From assembly GCF_003594885.1 (NCBI RefSeq), contig NZ_QZEZ01000001.1:310001-374000 (forward strand): a stretch of DNA of 64,000 bases. The letters are read 5' to 3'. Origin of the DNA: Vallicoccus soli. Lineage in GTDB: Bacteria; Actinomycetota; Actinomycetes; Motilibacterales; Motilibacteraceae. Each line of letters begins with the position of its first letter. The stretch's first letter is position 1. The position numbers were made by a program, and so were the translations under genes. This document shows positions 26,559 to 34,463 of the stretch, one piece after another. Under the pieces are notes generated by a model, which saw only the letters and a program-made list of their open reading frames with translations, was not told where the DNA came from and made no database searches.

Positions 26559-27215
26559 TCAGCCGGGGCTGCGGGCCGCCACCCGGTGCACGAGGCCGGC
26601 CCGTCCCGAGCGCCCCGCCTCCTGCACGGCGAAGCCGGCCCGCTCGGCGTACCCGCGCGGGTCGCGCAGCAGGTGGTCGGCCTGCAGCCGGACGGTCAGC
26701 GGGTCCAGCAGGCGCTGCGCGGCGCGCACCCACCAGGGGCGGGCGGGGCCGTGCTCGACGAGGACCAGCCGCCCGCCCGGGCGCAGCACCCGCCGGGCCT
26801 CGCGCAGCACCGCGAGGGGGTCCGGGACGCAGCACAGCGCGTACGTCCCGAGCACGGTGTCGACCGAGCCGTCCGCCAGCCCCGTGCGCGCGGCGTCGCC
26901 CCGGCGCAGCTCGACGGCGACGCCCCGCCCGCGCAGCAGGTCGGCGCGCCCGCGCGCGCGGTCGAGCATCTGCGCGGACAGGTCGACGCCCACGACGCGC
27001 ACGACGCCGGGGCCGTACAGCGGGAGGTTCAGGCCGGTGCCGACGCCCAGCTCGAGGACCGAGCCCGTCGCGCGCGAGGTCGCCCACGAGCGCTGCCCGG
27101 GGCCGAGCAGGTGGCGCTCCGCGGCGGCCATGGCGCGGTCGTAGTCGCGCGCGTGCGCGTCGAACCAGCGCTCCACGCGCCGCGCGGAGCGGGCGTCGTC
27201 CCCGGCGCCCGGCAC
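26559..27215 (-). CDS. Class I SAM-dependent methyltransferase
   Basis: A 218-aa Rossmann methyltransferase (UbiE/Methyltransf_11 type). SAM-binding motif I is VLELGVGTGLNLPLYG, motif II includes GVDLSAQMLDRARG, the acidic residue region is ELRRGDAARTGLADGSVDTV, and the post-motif is RRVLRPGGRLVLVEHGPARP. The C-terminal CHG-like part resembles enzymes that methylate lipids or small molecules (PMT-type phospholipid methyltransferases have similar length). The substrate is unknown. Start GTG 27215, 7 nt after the upstream lipoprotein gene's stop on the same strand. Confidence 0.85.
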   Translation of the reverse strand: MPGAGDDARSARRVERWFDAHARDYDRAMAAAERHLLGPGQRSWATSRATGSVLELGVGTGLNLPLYGPGVVRVVGVDLSAQMLDRARGRADLLRGRGVAVELRRGDAARTGLADGSVDTVLGTYALCCVPDPLAVLREARRVLRPGGRLVLVEHGPARPWWVRAAQRLLDPLTVRLQADHLLRDPRGYAERAGFAVQEAGRSGRAGLVHRVAARSPG

Positions 27216-27222
27216 GGCGGGC

Positions 27223-27882
27223 TCAGGGGGTGGCGTCGGGCGTGGGCTCGGCGCTGGACTCGGGGGTCTGCTCGCCGCTGGGCTCCGCGGTCGGCTCGGA
27301 GACCTCCTCGCCCTCCTCGCGGCCCACGGCCGGCTCCTCCTGGGTGGCGCCCGGGGTCGGGGCGAGCGTCGGCGTCGGCAGCGGGCCCGGGGTCGGGCTC
27401 ACGAGCTGGTCGGCGGTGAGGCCCTCGTAGTAGCCCGTGGGGGCGACGACGGGCGGGTTGAGCACGACGCTGCCGGCCTCCTCGAAGAGGAGGGTCAGCT
27501 CGACGTTGCCGCCGACGGGGCCCTGGAAGTCCTCGAGGAGGATCTGGTCGGTGGAGCTCGGCGCCCCGTAGCGGACCGAGGAGCCGGCGGCGACCTCGGT
27601 CTCGCCCTCGATGCGCGCGGTCGCGTCGCTGACGGTCACGTCCTGGAGCGTGTCGCCCTGGTCGCCGGCCGTGATCGTCATCGAGAGGATCGCGGTGCCG
27701 CCCTCCTCCGCGGGCTCCACGACGAGCGCGTTGAGCACCCGCAGGTCGCCGAGGATCGCCTGCACGCCGTCGGCGGGGGCGTAGTTGCGGGTGACGGCCG
27801 AGGTCTCGGGGTTGGTGCCGCACGCGGCCAGCGCCGGCACGAGCAGGGCGCCCGCGAGTGCGGTGCGGCGGCGGGTGCTCAC
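27223..27882 (-). CDS. LpqE-like lipoprotein
   Basis: A 219-aa lipoprotein with signal peptide and lipobox (TALAGALLVPALAACG), a beta-sandwich domain of about 120 aa (DLRVLNALVVEPAEEG, TAILSMTITAGDQGDTLQDV, GGNVELTLLFEEAGSVVL), and a Pro/Thr/Glu/Ser-rich disordered tail. The domain resembles actinobacterial LpqE/PCu(A)C-like lipoproteins, but the Met/His copper motif of true PCu(A)C proteins is not seen. GTG 27882. Upstream 27883-28051 is non-coding with nothing recognisable. It probably forms an operon with the methyltransferase. Confidence 0.75.
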   Translation of the reverse strand: MSTRRRTALAGALLVPALAACGTNPETSAVTRNYAPADGVQAILGDLRVLNALVVEPAEEGGTAILSMTITAGDQGDTLQDVTVSDATARIEGETEVAAGSSVRYGAPSSTDQILLEDFQGPVGGNVELTLLFEEAGSVVLNPPVVAPTGYYEGLTADQLVSPTPGPLPTPTLAPTPGATQEEPAVGREEGEEVSEPTAEPSGEQTPESSAEPTPDATP

Positions 27883-28051
27883 GTCGTCGGTCTCCTCGGT
27901 GCGCTCGGCCGGGGCGGTGCGGCGGGGACGCCCCCGGCGGGCCGTGGTGCGGTCCGCCCCGCTGCGCAGAGCGTACCGACGGTCGGTGAGGGGGCGCCCA
28001 CCGGGACGCGCCGGGTCGGCGCGGGGGGTCGGGCGCGGGCGAGCAGTCGGG

Positions 28052-28906
28052 TCAGCCGAGGGAGGCCGTACGGGCCGCCAGCAGCGCGACCCCGACCGCT
28101 GCGGTGCCGACGGCGAGCACGAACCCCCGCCGGGAGCCGCGGGCCCCCCCGTCGAGCGCCGCCGCGACCGCGAGCCCCCCGCCGGCGGCGAGGGCGGCCC
28201 AGCCCGCCGGGCCGGCGGGCCCGGGCGGGAGCAGGGCGAGGACGGCGACCGCCGCGACGAGCAGCAGGCAGCCGAGCAGCCGGCCGGCGGCGCGGCCGAG
28301 CCGGACGGGCAGGCCCCGTACGCCCGTCCCCTCGTCGTCCTCGACGTCCGGCAGCGCGTTGAACAGGTGGGCCCCGACGCCGAGCAGCGCGCCGGCGGCG
28401 CACAGCCAGGCCGGCGGGGCGGCGCCCGCGGCGAGCACCGGGACGGCGGGCAGCAGCCCGAAGCCCGTGGCGTAGGGGAGCCACGACAGCGGCCCGGCCT
28501 TGAGGCCGAGGTTGTAGGCCCAGGCGCTCGCGACGAAGCCGAGGTGCGCGGCCCCCGCGGCGGCGCCGAGGGCGAGGCTCGGGGGGAGCGCCGCGGCCAG
28601 CGCGAGGGCGGTCGCGACCGCGGCCGCGCGCACGGGGGCGCCCGCGGCGGCCAGCGGCTTGTCGGCGCGGGCGGTCGTCGCGTCGCGCCGCCGGTCCAGC
28701 AGGTCGTTGGACCAGCCCACGGAGAGCTGCCCCGTGAGCACCGCGGCGGCGAGGAGCGCGAGGTCGGCCGCGGCGAGCCCCACGGCGGCGCCCAGCGACG
28801 TCGTCAGCGCGGTGACGGCCGCCGTGGGCACCGGGTGGCAGGACAGGAGCAGGGCCCGCGCGGTGGACGGGGCGGCGGGCGCGGGTGCCGCGGGACCGCG
28901 CGCCAC
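28052..28906 (-). CDS. UbiA-family prenyltransferase (SCO3242-like)
   Basis: A 284-aa integral membrane prenyltransferase with 8-9 predicted spans. The first Asp-rich prenyl-diphosphate motif is [20 protein letters not shown] (NDxxDxxxD) and the second is [16 protein letters not shown]. The family attaches isoprenoid chains to aromatic or polyol acceptors; no neighbouring gene identifies the acceptor. GTG 28906 begins 1 nt after the stop of the upstream membrane protein gene, so the two are coupled. Confidence 0.88.
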   Translation of the reverse strand: MARGPAAPAPAAPSTARALLLSCHPVPTAAVTALTTSLGAAVGLAAADLALLAAAVLTGQLSVGWSNDLLDRRRDATTARADKPLAAAGAPVRAAAVATALALAAALPPSLALGAAAGAAHLGFVASAWAYNLGLKAGPLSWLPYATGFGLLPAVPVLAAGAAPPAWLCAAGALLGVGAHLFNALPDVEDDEGTGVRGLPVRLGRAAGRLLGCLLLVAAVAVLALLPPGPAGPAGWAALAAGGGLAVAAALDGGARGSRRGFVLAVGTAAVGVALLAARTASLG

Positions 28907-28907
28907 G

Positions 28908-29768
28908 TCAGCCGCGCCCGAGGCCCGCGAGCGCCGGGCCGAGCCGCTGCTCGAGCGCGCCCTCGGCCTGCGCGTCGGGCACCAGGGCGTCGACGACGCC
29001 GTCCGGGCCGACGACGAGGACGGTCGCCCCGAGCGGGTCGGCCGTCGCCGCGACGGCGCCGGGCGCCTCCTGCAGGGCGGTGAGCAGGGCCCCGTCGACG
29101 TCCTCCTGCACGAGGGCCCGGGCGCCGGTCGCCGCGGCCGAGGCCTGCTCGACGGCGCGGCCCTCGCCCTCCTGGGCCACGAGCCACAGCCGCACGCCGG
29201 CGCGCGAGGCCAGCACGTCGAGCCGGCGGACCAGGTCGGGGCAGTCGCAGGCCGCGGGGACCAGGGCCACGACCCCCGGGCGCAGCGACTGGGCGCTGCG
29301 CCGGGTGCCCGCGACGAGCGAGCGGACCTCCGCGTCGGGCAGCAGCCCGCCCACCGTGCCGGGGGGCGCGCCGGTGCTGGCCAGCGGAGCGGCCTGCGGG
29401 CGCTGCTGCGCCCCCGGGCCGAGGACGCTGGTCAGCAGCGCCACGACGACCACGGCGAGCGCCCCGAGGGCCAGCAGGGGCCCGAGGCCCGAGCGGCGCA
29501 CGGCCCCCTCGCCGCCCGCGCCCCGGGCCCCGCCGGCGGTCCGCCCGGTCGCGCCGCCGGCCCAGCCCGCCAGCCGCGCGCGGCGGCGGTCCCGGCGCCG
29601 GGCCCGCTCGCGCTCGACGAGCTCGGCGACCCAGGCCGTGCGGTCGGCCTCGAGCTCGCGCGGGTCGTCGGGCACGCGCAGGCCCGCGAGCGGGTCGTCC
29701 GGGGCGCCCCCCGCGCCCTCGCGGCGCGGGTCGTCCTCGCCCTCGCCGGGCCCGTCGTGCCGGCTCAT
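28908..29768 (-). CDS. Membrane-anchored thioredoxin-fold-like protein
   Basis: A 286-aa protein: hydrophilic Asp/Arg-rich N-terminal region (1-85), one membrane anchor ([23 protein letters not shown], about 93-115) and an exported domain. The exported domain has [21 protein letters not shown], where Cys-Asp-Cys occupies the place of a redox site, and [17 protein letters not shown], typical of redoxin folds. The usual CxxC is absent, so thiol-disulfide activity is doubtful. The N-terminal part resembles actinobacterial proteins with a short cytoplasmic segment and extracellular redoxin. It is coupled to the UbiA gene. Strand and frame are supported by continuous coding bias. Confidence 0.65.
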   Translation of the reverse strand: MSRHDGPGEGEDDPRREGAGGAPDDPLAGLRVPDDPRELEADRTAWVAELVERERARRRDRRRARLAGWAGGATGRTAGGARGAGGEGAVRRSGLGPLLALGALAVVVVALLTSVLGPGAQQRPQAAPLASTGAPPGTVGGLLPDAEVRSLVAGTRRSAQSLRPGVVALVPAACDCPDLVRRLDVLASRAGVRLWLVAQEGEGRAVEQASAAATGARALVQEDVDGALLTALQEAPGAVAATADPLGATVLVVGPDGVVDALVPDAQAEGALEQRLGPALAGLGRG

Positions 29769-29916
29769 GCGCAGCTCACGACCCCAGTATCGACCGTCGC
29801 CGCGCCCCCCGCTCGCGGGCCCCGGGAGGGGTCCCAGCACGGGCTCGGGGGATCTGTCAAGCCCCTGACCTGCGGAAACGTCGCGCGCGACCCCTGGAGG
29901 CCGGTGAGGACCGTGC

Positions 29917-29922
29917 TACTCT
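29917..29922 (+). promoter_or_regulatory. Candidate -10 box of carD
   Basis: TACTCT lies 26 nt before ATG 29949, leaving a short 5' UTR with AAAGGGGA as ribosome site. No convincing -35 hexamer is visible. Confidence 0.4.
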
Positions 29923-29948
29923 GGAGGCCGCGAAAGGGGACTTGGCAC

Positions 29949-30431
29949 ATGACGTTCACCGTCGGCGAGACCGTCGTCTACCCGCACCACGGGGCTGCAC
30001 TGATCGAGGCCATCGAGACCCGGACCATCAAGGGCGAGGAGCGGCTCTACCTCGTGCTCAAGGTCGCCCAGGGCGACCTCACCGTCCGCGTCCCCGCGGA
30101 CAACGTCGACCTCGTCGGCGTCCGCGACGTCGTGGGCCAGGACGGCCTCGACCGCGTCTTCGAGGTGCTGCGCGCCCCGCACACCGAGGAGCCGACCAAC
30201 TGGTCGCGGCGCTACAAGGCCAACCTGGAGAAGCTCGCCAGCGGCGACGTCATCAAGGTCGCCGAGGTCGTGCGCGACCTCTGGCGCCGCGACAAGGACC
30301 GCGGGCTCTCCGCCGGCGAGAAGCGCATGCTCGCCAAGGCCCGGCAGATCCTGGTCTCCGAGCTCGCGCTCGCCGAGAACACCAACGAGGACAAGGCCGA
30401 GACCGTCCTCGACGAGGTGCTCGCCTCCTAG
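29949..30431 (+). CDS. carD: CarD transcription factor
   Basis: A 160-aa essential actinobacterial regulator that binds the RNA polymerase beta subunit and stabilises open complexes, notably at rRNA promoters. The N-terminal RNAP-interaction (Tudor-like) domain is [20 protein letters not shown] through about residue 60. The helical DNA-binding domain includes [19 protein letters not shown], where the Trp inserts at the -10 upstream edge in mycobacterial CarD, and [19 protein letters not shown]. Length is exactly that of CarD. In Streptomyces and mycobacteria ispD-ispF follow directly; here about 9 kb of other genes intervene. Confidence 0.97.
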   Translation: MTFTVGETVVYPHHGAALIEAIETRTIKGEERLYLVLKVAQGDLTVRVPADNVDLVGVRDVVGQDGLDRVFEVLRAPHTEEPTNWSRRYKANLEKLASGDVIKVAEVVRDLWRRDKDRGLSAGEKRMLAKARQILVSELALAENTNEDKAETVLDEVLAS

Positions 30432-30454
30432 GCGCACCCGCCCGCTCGACGCCC

Positions 30455-30490
30455 ACGGCGCCGGCAGCCCCACGGGGCTGCCGGCGCCGT
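30455..30490 (+). terminator. carD terminator
   Basis: A 16-bp perfect stem (30455-30470 with 30475-30490) has tetraloop CACG and is followed by CGTCGTTCC. It is 24 nt after the carD stop. Confidence 0.85.
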
Positions 30491-30573
30491 CGTCGTTCCC
30501 GGCCCGCCGTCCCCGGCACCCCGGCCCCGTCCGGTCCCGTCCGGTCCCTGCCCCCCGGCCCGTCGCCCCGCCC

Positions 30574-30599
30574 GCCGCGATCGTGCGCGGGTGGCGTGA
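30574..30599. repeat. Single copy of the GATC-core intergenic repeat
   Basis: CCGCGATCGTGCGCGGGTGGCG is a diverged single unit of the 22-bp family between the carD terminator and the E1 promoter. The rest of 30491-30613 shows no gene. Confidence 0.6.
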
Positions 30600-30613
30600 G
30601 CATCTGCACACCC

Positions 30614-30642
30614 TTGCGCCTCCTGCACATCCGTGCTGCAAT
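30614..30642 (+). promoter_or_regulatory. Promoter of the E1/E2 operon
   Basis: TTGCGC (30614-30619), a 17-nt spacer and TGCAAT (30637-30642) lie 74 nt before the E1 alpha GTG. A CATCTGCAC half-site overlaps the upstream edge (30601-30609). Confidence 0.5.
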
Positions 30643-30664
30643 CGCGAGGCCGACGTGACGCACG

Positions 30665-30682
30665 TCTGCACGCACGTGCAGA
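30665..30682. promoter_or_regulatory. Operator-like palindrome downstream of E1 promoter
   Basis: TCTGCACG (30665-30672), CA, CGTGCAGA (30675-30682) is a perfect 8-bp inverted repeat about 16 nt after the predicted transcription start. The same TCTGCAC half-site occurs at 30603, so a repressor could bridge the promoter. Confidence 0.6.
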
Positions 30683-30715
30683 TGCACTGCTGCCGACTCC
30701 CTCGGGAGGCTCCTC

Positions 30716-31801
30716 GTGACGACCACCGCCAGCCCCACCGCGCCCGCCGGGCGCCCACCGGTGCCCGAGCCGCCGCGCCCGCCGCTCTCCGGCGACCGCG
30801 CCACCGGGCTCGCGACGCTGCGCACGCTGTGGACGGTCCGGCGGTTCGAGGAGGCGGTCGACGACCTCTTCGCGCGCGGGATGATGCACGGGACGATGCA
30901 CCTGTCGATCGGGCAGGAGGCGAGCGCCACGGGCGTCTGCTCCGCGCTGCGCGAGGACGACCTCATCGCCTCGACCCACCGCGGTCACGGCCACTGCATC
31001 GCCAAGGGCGCCGAGCTGGTGCCGATGATGGCCGAGCTGCTCGCCAAGGACACCGGCTACTGCCGGGGCCGCGGCGGCTCGATGCACATCGCCGACGCGG
31101 CGCGCGGCAACCTCGGCGCGAACGGCATCGTCGGCGGCGGGGTGCCGATCGCGGTCGGCGCGGCGCTGGCCCAGCAGCGGCTGCGCACCGGGCGCGTCGC
31201 GGTGAGCTTCTTCGGCGACGGCGCGACCAACGAGGGCGCCTTCCACGAGGCGGCGAACCTCGCAGCGATCTGGAAGCTGCCGGTCGTCCTGGTCTGCGAG
31301 AACAACAAGTACGGCATGAGCTTCTCGACCGAGCGGTCGATGGCGGTCGCGACGATCGCCGAGCGGGCGGCGGCGTACGGGTTCCCCGGGGTGCGGGTCG
31401 ACGGCAACGACGTCGACGCGGTGCACGCCGCGGCGACCGAGGCGGTGGCCCGGGCCCGCGCGGGGGAGGGCCCGACGCTGCTGGAGTGCGTGACGTACCG
31501 CTGGAAGGGCCACTCCAAGAGCGACAAGAACCTCTACCGCACCCGCGAGGAGATCGAGGAGTGGCGGGCGCTCGACCCGGTGACGCGCTTCGAGCGGCGG
31601 CTGGTCGAGGCGTGCCCCGGCGTCGGCGAGGAGGACGTCGCGGCCGTGCGGGACGCGGTGCGCGACGCGGTGCGCGACGCGGTGCGCCAGGCGATGGCGG
31701 CGCCCGACGCGGACCCCGCGGACCTGCTCGGGGACCTGCCGGCGGCGGTGTTCTGGCAGCCCGTGGGCACCGACGCCCGCCGCGAGGGGGTGGCCCGGTG
31801 A
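30716..31801 (+). CDS. E1 alpha subunit, acetoin/pyruvate dehydrogenase type
   Basis: A 361-aa thiamine-diphosphate E1 alpha. [20 protein letters not shown] and [15 protein letters not shown] are typical of acetoin dehydrogenase (AcoA) and related 2-oxo acid dehydrogenases. The ThDP motif is [19 protein letters not shown] followed by VCENN. The C-terminal phosphorylation-loop region is [15 protein letters not shown]. Near the end a 12-nt DNA repeat yields [19 protein letters not shown] 30716 has GGGAGG upstream. It overlaps the beta subunit gene (GTGA). Substrate (acetoin, pyruvate or a branched oxo acid) is unresolved. Confidence 0.9.
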   Translation: MTTTASPTAPAGRPPVPEPPRPPLSGDRATGLATLRTLWTVRRFEEAVDDLFARGMMHGTMHLSIGQEASATGVCSALREDDLIASTHRGHGHCIAKGAELVPMMAELLAKDTGYCRGRGGSMHIADAARGNLGANGIVGGGVPIAVGAALAQQRLRTGRVAVSFFGDGATNEGAFHEAANLAAIWKLPVVLVCENNKYGMSFSTERSMAVATIAERAAAYGFPGVRVDGNDVDAVHAAATEAVARARAGEGPTLLECVTYRWKGHSKSDKNLYRTREEIEEWRALDPVTRFERRLVEACPGVGEEDVAAVRDAVRDAVRDAVRQAMAAPDADPADLLGDLPAAVFWQPVGTDARREGVAR

Positions 31802-32826
31802 CGGCCGTGCTCGACGGGACGGCGGCGGCCGGCGCCGCGGACGCCCGCACGCTGACGTACGCCGAGGCGGTGCGCGAGGCGCTCGGCCAGGCGATGGCCG
31901 AGGACGAGCGCGTGCTCCTCATGGGCGAGGACGTCGGCGTGTACGGCGGCGCGTTCGGCGTCTCCGGCGACCTGTTCCACCGGTTCGGCCCGGAGCGGGT
32001 CGTCGACACCCCCATCTCCGAGCTGGGCTTCGTCGGCGCCGGCGTCGGGGCGGCGATGGCCGGCCTGCGCCCCGTGGTGGAGATCCAGTTCTCCGACTTC
32101 ACGTGCCAGGCGATGGACCAGATCGTCAACCAGGCTGCGAAGATCCACTTCATGCTCGGCGGCGCCGCGCACGTGCCGATGGTGCTGCGCGCGCCGGGCG
32201 GCTCGGGCACCGGCGCGGCCGGGCAGCACTCGCAGAGCCTCGAGGCCTGGTTCGCGCACACCCCCGGGCTCAAGGTCGTCATGCCGGCCACCGCCGCCGA
32301 CGCGAAGGGCCTGCTGCTCAGCGCGATCGACGACCCCGACCCGGTCGTCGTGCTCGAGCACAAGCTGCTCTACAAGGCCTCCGGGCCGGTGCCCGAGGAG
32401 GCCGTACGGGTGCCCCTGGGCGTCGCCGCGGTCCCGCGCCGGGGCGGCGACCTCACCATGGTCGCCACCGGCGTCATGGTGGGCCGCTGCCTCGAGGCGG
32501 CCGAGCGCCTGGCGGGGGAGGGCGTCTCGGCGAGCGTCGTCGACGTGCGCACGCTGAGCCCCTTCGACGCGCCCACCGTCCTGCGCGAGGTCGAGGCCAC
32601 CGGGCGGGCGCTGCTCGTGCAGGAGGCGCCGCGGCACGTCGGCTTCATGGCCGAGGTCGCCGCGCGGATCGTCGAGTCGGACGCGGTCTACCGGCTGCGC
32701 GCCCCCGTCGCCCGGCTGTGCGGGCTGGACACCCCGATCCCGTACGCCCCCCAGCTCGAGCGGGCGGTCGTGCCGCAGGTCGACGACGTGGTCGCCGCGG
32801 CGGTGCGCCTGGCGGGGGTGGGCTGA
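31798..32826 (+). CDS. E1 beta subunit, acetoin/pyruvate dehydrogenase type
   Basis: A 342-aa transketolase-like beta subunit. It begins with a short Ala-rich extension, then [20 protein letters not shown] and [20 protein letters not shown], followed by [20 protein letters not shown] (ThDP-activating Glu), [20 protein letters not shown] and the C-terminal domain [20 protein letters not shown]. These blocks match AcoB/PdhB families. The start overlaps E1 alpha and its stop overlaps the lipoyl protein start by 1 nt, giving an E1a-E1b-E2 translational chain. No dihydrolipoamide dehydrogenase gene is in the window. Confidence 0.92.
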   Translation: MTAVLDGTAAAGAADARTLTYAEAVREALGQAMAEDERVLLMGEDVGVYGGAFGVSGDLFHRFGPERVVDTPISELGFVGAGVGAAMAGLRPVVEIQFSDFTCQAMDQIVNQAAKIHFMLGGAAHVPMVLRAPGGSGTGAAGQHSQSLEAWFAHTPGLKVVMPATAADAKGLLLSAIDDPDPVVVLEHKLLYKASGPVPEEAVRVPLGVAAVPRRGGDLTMVATGVMVGRCLEAAERLAGEGVSASVVDVRTLSPFDAPTVLREVEATGRALLVQEAPRHVGFMAEVAARIVESDAVYRLRAPVARLCGLDTPIPYAPQLERAVVPQVDDVVAAAVRLAGVG

Positions 32827-34070
32827 TGCCGCGCGCGGCGCTCGTCATGCCCAAGATGTCGATGACGATGCAGGAGGGCGAGCTCGCCACCTGGCACGTC
32901 GCCGTCGGGGACGAGGTGGTCGAGGGCCAGGTCGTCTGCGAGGTCCTCACCGACAAGGTCGACATGGAGGTCGAGGCGACGGCGTCGGGGACCGTCGTCT
33001 CGCTCGAGGCCGCCGAGGGCGACGTCGTCGCCGTCGGCGCCCCGCTGGCCTGGGTCGAGGCCGCCGAGGAGGGCCTCATGGCCGGTCTCTTCGGCGACGA
33101 CGGCCCCGCGGCCGCCCCTGGACCCGCACCGGCGCCCGCCCCCGACGCCGCGGGCGACGCCGGTGCGGCCCCCGACCCGGCGCTCGCCCCCGCCGGCGCC
33201 GGCCCCGCCGGCGCCGGCCCTGGCGGGCCGCCCTCGCCCGGCGGGGGCCCGGAGCCCTGGACGCCGGTGCGCGCGATGCCCGGCGCCCGGCGGCTCGCGG
33301 CCGAGCGGGGCCTGGACCTCGCCGCGCTCGCGGGCAGTGGCCCCGGCGGGGCGGTGATGCTCGGGGACGTCCCGGAGCAGCGCCCCGCCCCCGTCCCGGA
33401 GCCGACCCCGGTGCCCGGTGCCGCCCGGCCCGCGCCGCCACCCCCCGCGGCGGCGGCGCCCGCGGCCGCGGCGCTGCCCGCGCCGGCTCCGCCGCCGCTC
33501 CTCGCGGCGGACCTGCACCCCCGCGGCCCGGCGGCGCCGGTGGTCGTCGAGCGCGAGGTCGTCCTCGGCCCGGCCGGGGGCGGGTCGCCGCTGCTGGCCG
33601 CGCGGGCGGTGGCGGCGCTCGCGGCGGCGCTCGCGGAGGCCGGTCCCGAGCCGGTGCGCGACGACCCGCGGGTCGGGCTCGTCGTCCCCTCGCCCGCCGG
33701 GCCGGTCGTGCTCACCGTCGCGGCGGCCCACGCGCTCGACGCCGCCGCCCTGGGCGGGCTGCTCGAGGCCGGGGCGCAGGGGGCCCGCGAGGGGCGGGTC
33801 GACGTGCGCCTGCTGGCCCCGCCCGACGCCACGGTCGCGCTCGTCGAGGGGGTGAACCGGGCGGTCGTACCCGCCCGGCCGGGCACCCTGCTCTCGCTCG
33901 CGGTGGCCGCCCCGGCGGACCGGGTGGTCGCGCTCGCGGGCGGCGTCGCGGTCCGCAGCGCCACGACGGTGACGGCCAGCGGTGGGGCCCGTACGCGCAG
34001 CGAGCACGACCTCGCCGGGCTCGTCGCCCGCGTCGCGGCGCGCCTGGCGGTGCCCCGCGCGGGTGCTTGA
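32826..34070 (+). CDS. Lipoyl E2-like protein with degraded acyltransferase domain
   Basis: A 414-aa protein. Domain 1 (1-80) is a normal lipoyl domain with lipoylation Lys44 in CEVLTDKVDMEVEA. An Ala/Pro linker leads to a peripheral subunit-binding domain (about 150-185; RAMPGARRLAAERGLDLAAL). A second Pro/Ala linker leads to a C-terminal region (about 235-414) that still shows E2 landmarks such as DDPRVGLVVPSPAGPVVLTV. However, it lacks the catalytic DHRxxDG motif, reading TTVTASGGARTRSEHD at that place, and it lacks the TFTxSNLG block. It is also shorter than usual (about 175 instead of 230 aa). Transacylation is therefore unlikely unless another E2 supplies it. Confidence 0.85.
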   Translation: MPRAALVMPKMSMTMQEGELATWHVAVGDEVVEGQVVCEVLTDKVDMEVEATASGTVVSLEAAEGDVVAVGAPLAWVEAAEEGLMAGLFGDDGPAAAPGPAPAPAPDAAGDAGAAPDPALAPAGAGPAGAGPGGPPSPGGGPEPWTPVRAMPGARRLAAERGLDLAALAGSGPGGAVMLGDVPEQRPAPVPEPTPVPGAARPAPPPPAAAAPAAAALPAPAPPPLLAADLHPRGPAAPVVVEREVVLGPAGGGSPLLAARAVAALAAALAEAGPEPVRDDPRVGLVVPSPAGPVVLTVAAAHALDAAALGGLLEAGAQGAREGRVDVRLLAPPDATVALVEGVNRAVVPARPGTLLSLAVAAPADRVVALAGGVAVRSATTVTASGGARTRSEHDLAGLVARVAARLAVPRAGA

Positions 34071-34095
34071 CGGCGGGCCGCCGAGGCCCCACCAT
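34067..34095 (+). promoter_or_regulatory. Promoter of the PTS operon
   Basis: TTGACG (34067-34072, overlapping the E2-like stop codon), a 17-nt spacer and CACCAT (34090-34095) form one of the best promoter matches in the window, 51 nt before the IIB start. Confidence 0.65.
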
Positions 34096-34105
34096 CGCCG
34101 CACGG

Positions 34106-34125
34106 ACGTGAGATGCGCGTCACGT
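34106..34125. promoter_or_regulatory. Operator-like palindrome before PTS IIB
   Basis: ACGTGA (34106-34111), 8 nt, TCACGT (34120-34125) lies about 10 nt after the -10 box. Its place just downstream of the predicted start fits a repressor site, most simply for the SorC-family regulator encoded at 36.5 kb. Confidence 0.55.
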
Positions 34126-34145
34126 AGGTGAGGACCGGAGGCAGC

Positions 34146-34430
34146 GTGGCCACCAAGAGCGTGCTCGTCATCTGCGGCACGGGGGTCGCCACGTCGACCG
34201 TCGTGGCGACGAAGGTCAAGGAGCACTGCGCCGAGCGCGGCCTCGACGTCACCGTCCGCCAGGGCAAGGTCATGGACCTCGTGAGCGGCTCCGCGGACGC
34301 CGACCTCGTCGTCGCCACGACCCAGGTGCCCGCCAGCGTCACGGTGCCGGTCGTGGCCGGCCTGCCGTTCCTCACCGGCGTCGGCCTCGACGCCACCCTC
34401 GACGAGATCGTGGGCCACCTGCAGCGCTGA
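34146..34430 (+). CDS. PTS galactitol-family EIIB
   Basis: A 94-aa IIB domain with the phospho-accepting Cys10 in SVLVICGTGVATSTVV, a P-loop typical of GatB-like IIBs. EIIB receives phosphate from EIIA and passes it to the sugar bound by EIIC. GTG 34146 has GGAGG at 34137-34141. It is followed 33 nt later by the matching EIIC. The predicted promoter at 34067-34095 separates it from the E1/E2 genes, although read-through is possible. Confidence 0.92.
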   Translation: MATKSVLVICGTGVATSTVVATKVKEHCAERGLDVTVRQGKVMDLVSGSADADLVVATTQVPASVTVPVVAGLPFLTGVGLDATLDEIVGHLQR

Positions 34431-34463
34431 CGCCGCAGGGGCCCGAGCCCAAGGAGAGCGACG

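Noticed and set aside
32826-34070. Frameshift pseudogene of E2
   Set aside because: The frame is open to the end with normal codon bias, and the end abuts a good promoter. Loss of motifs looks like substitution and shortening rather than a frameshift.
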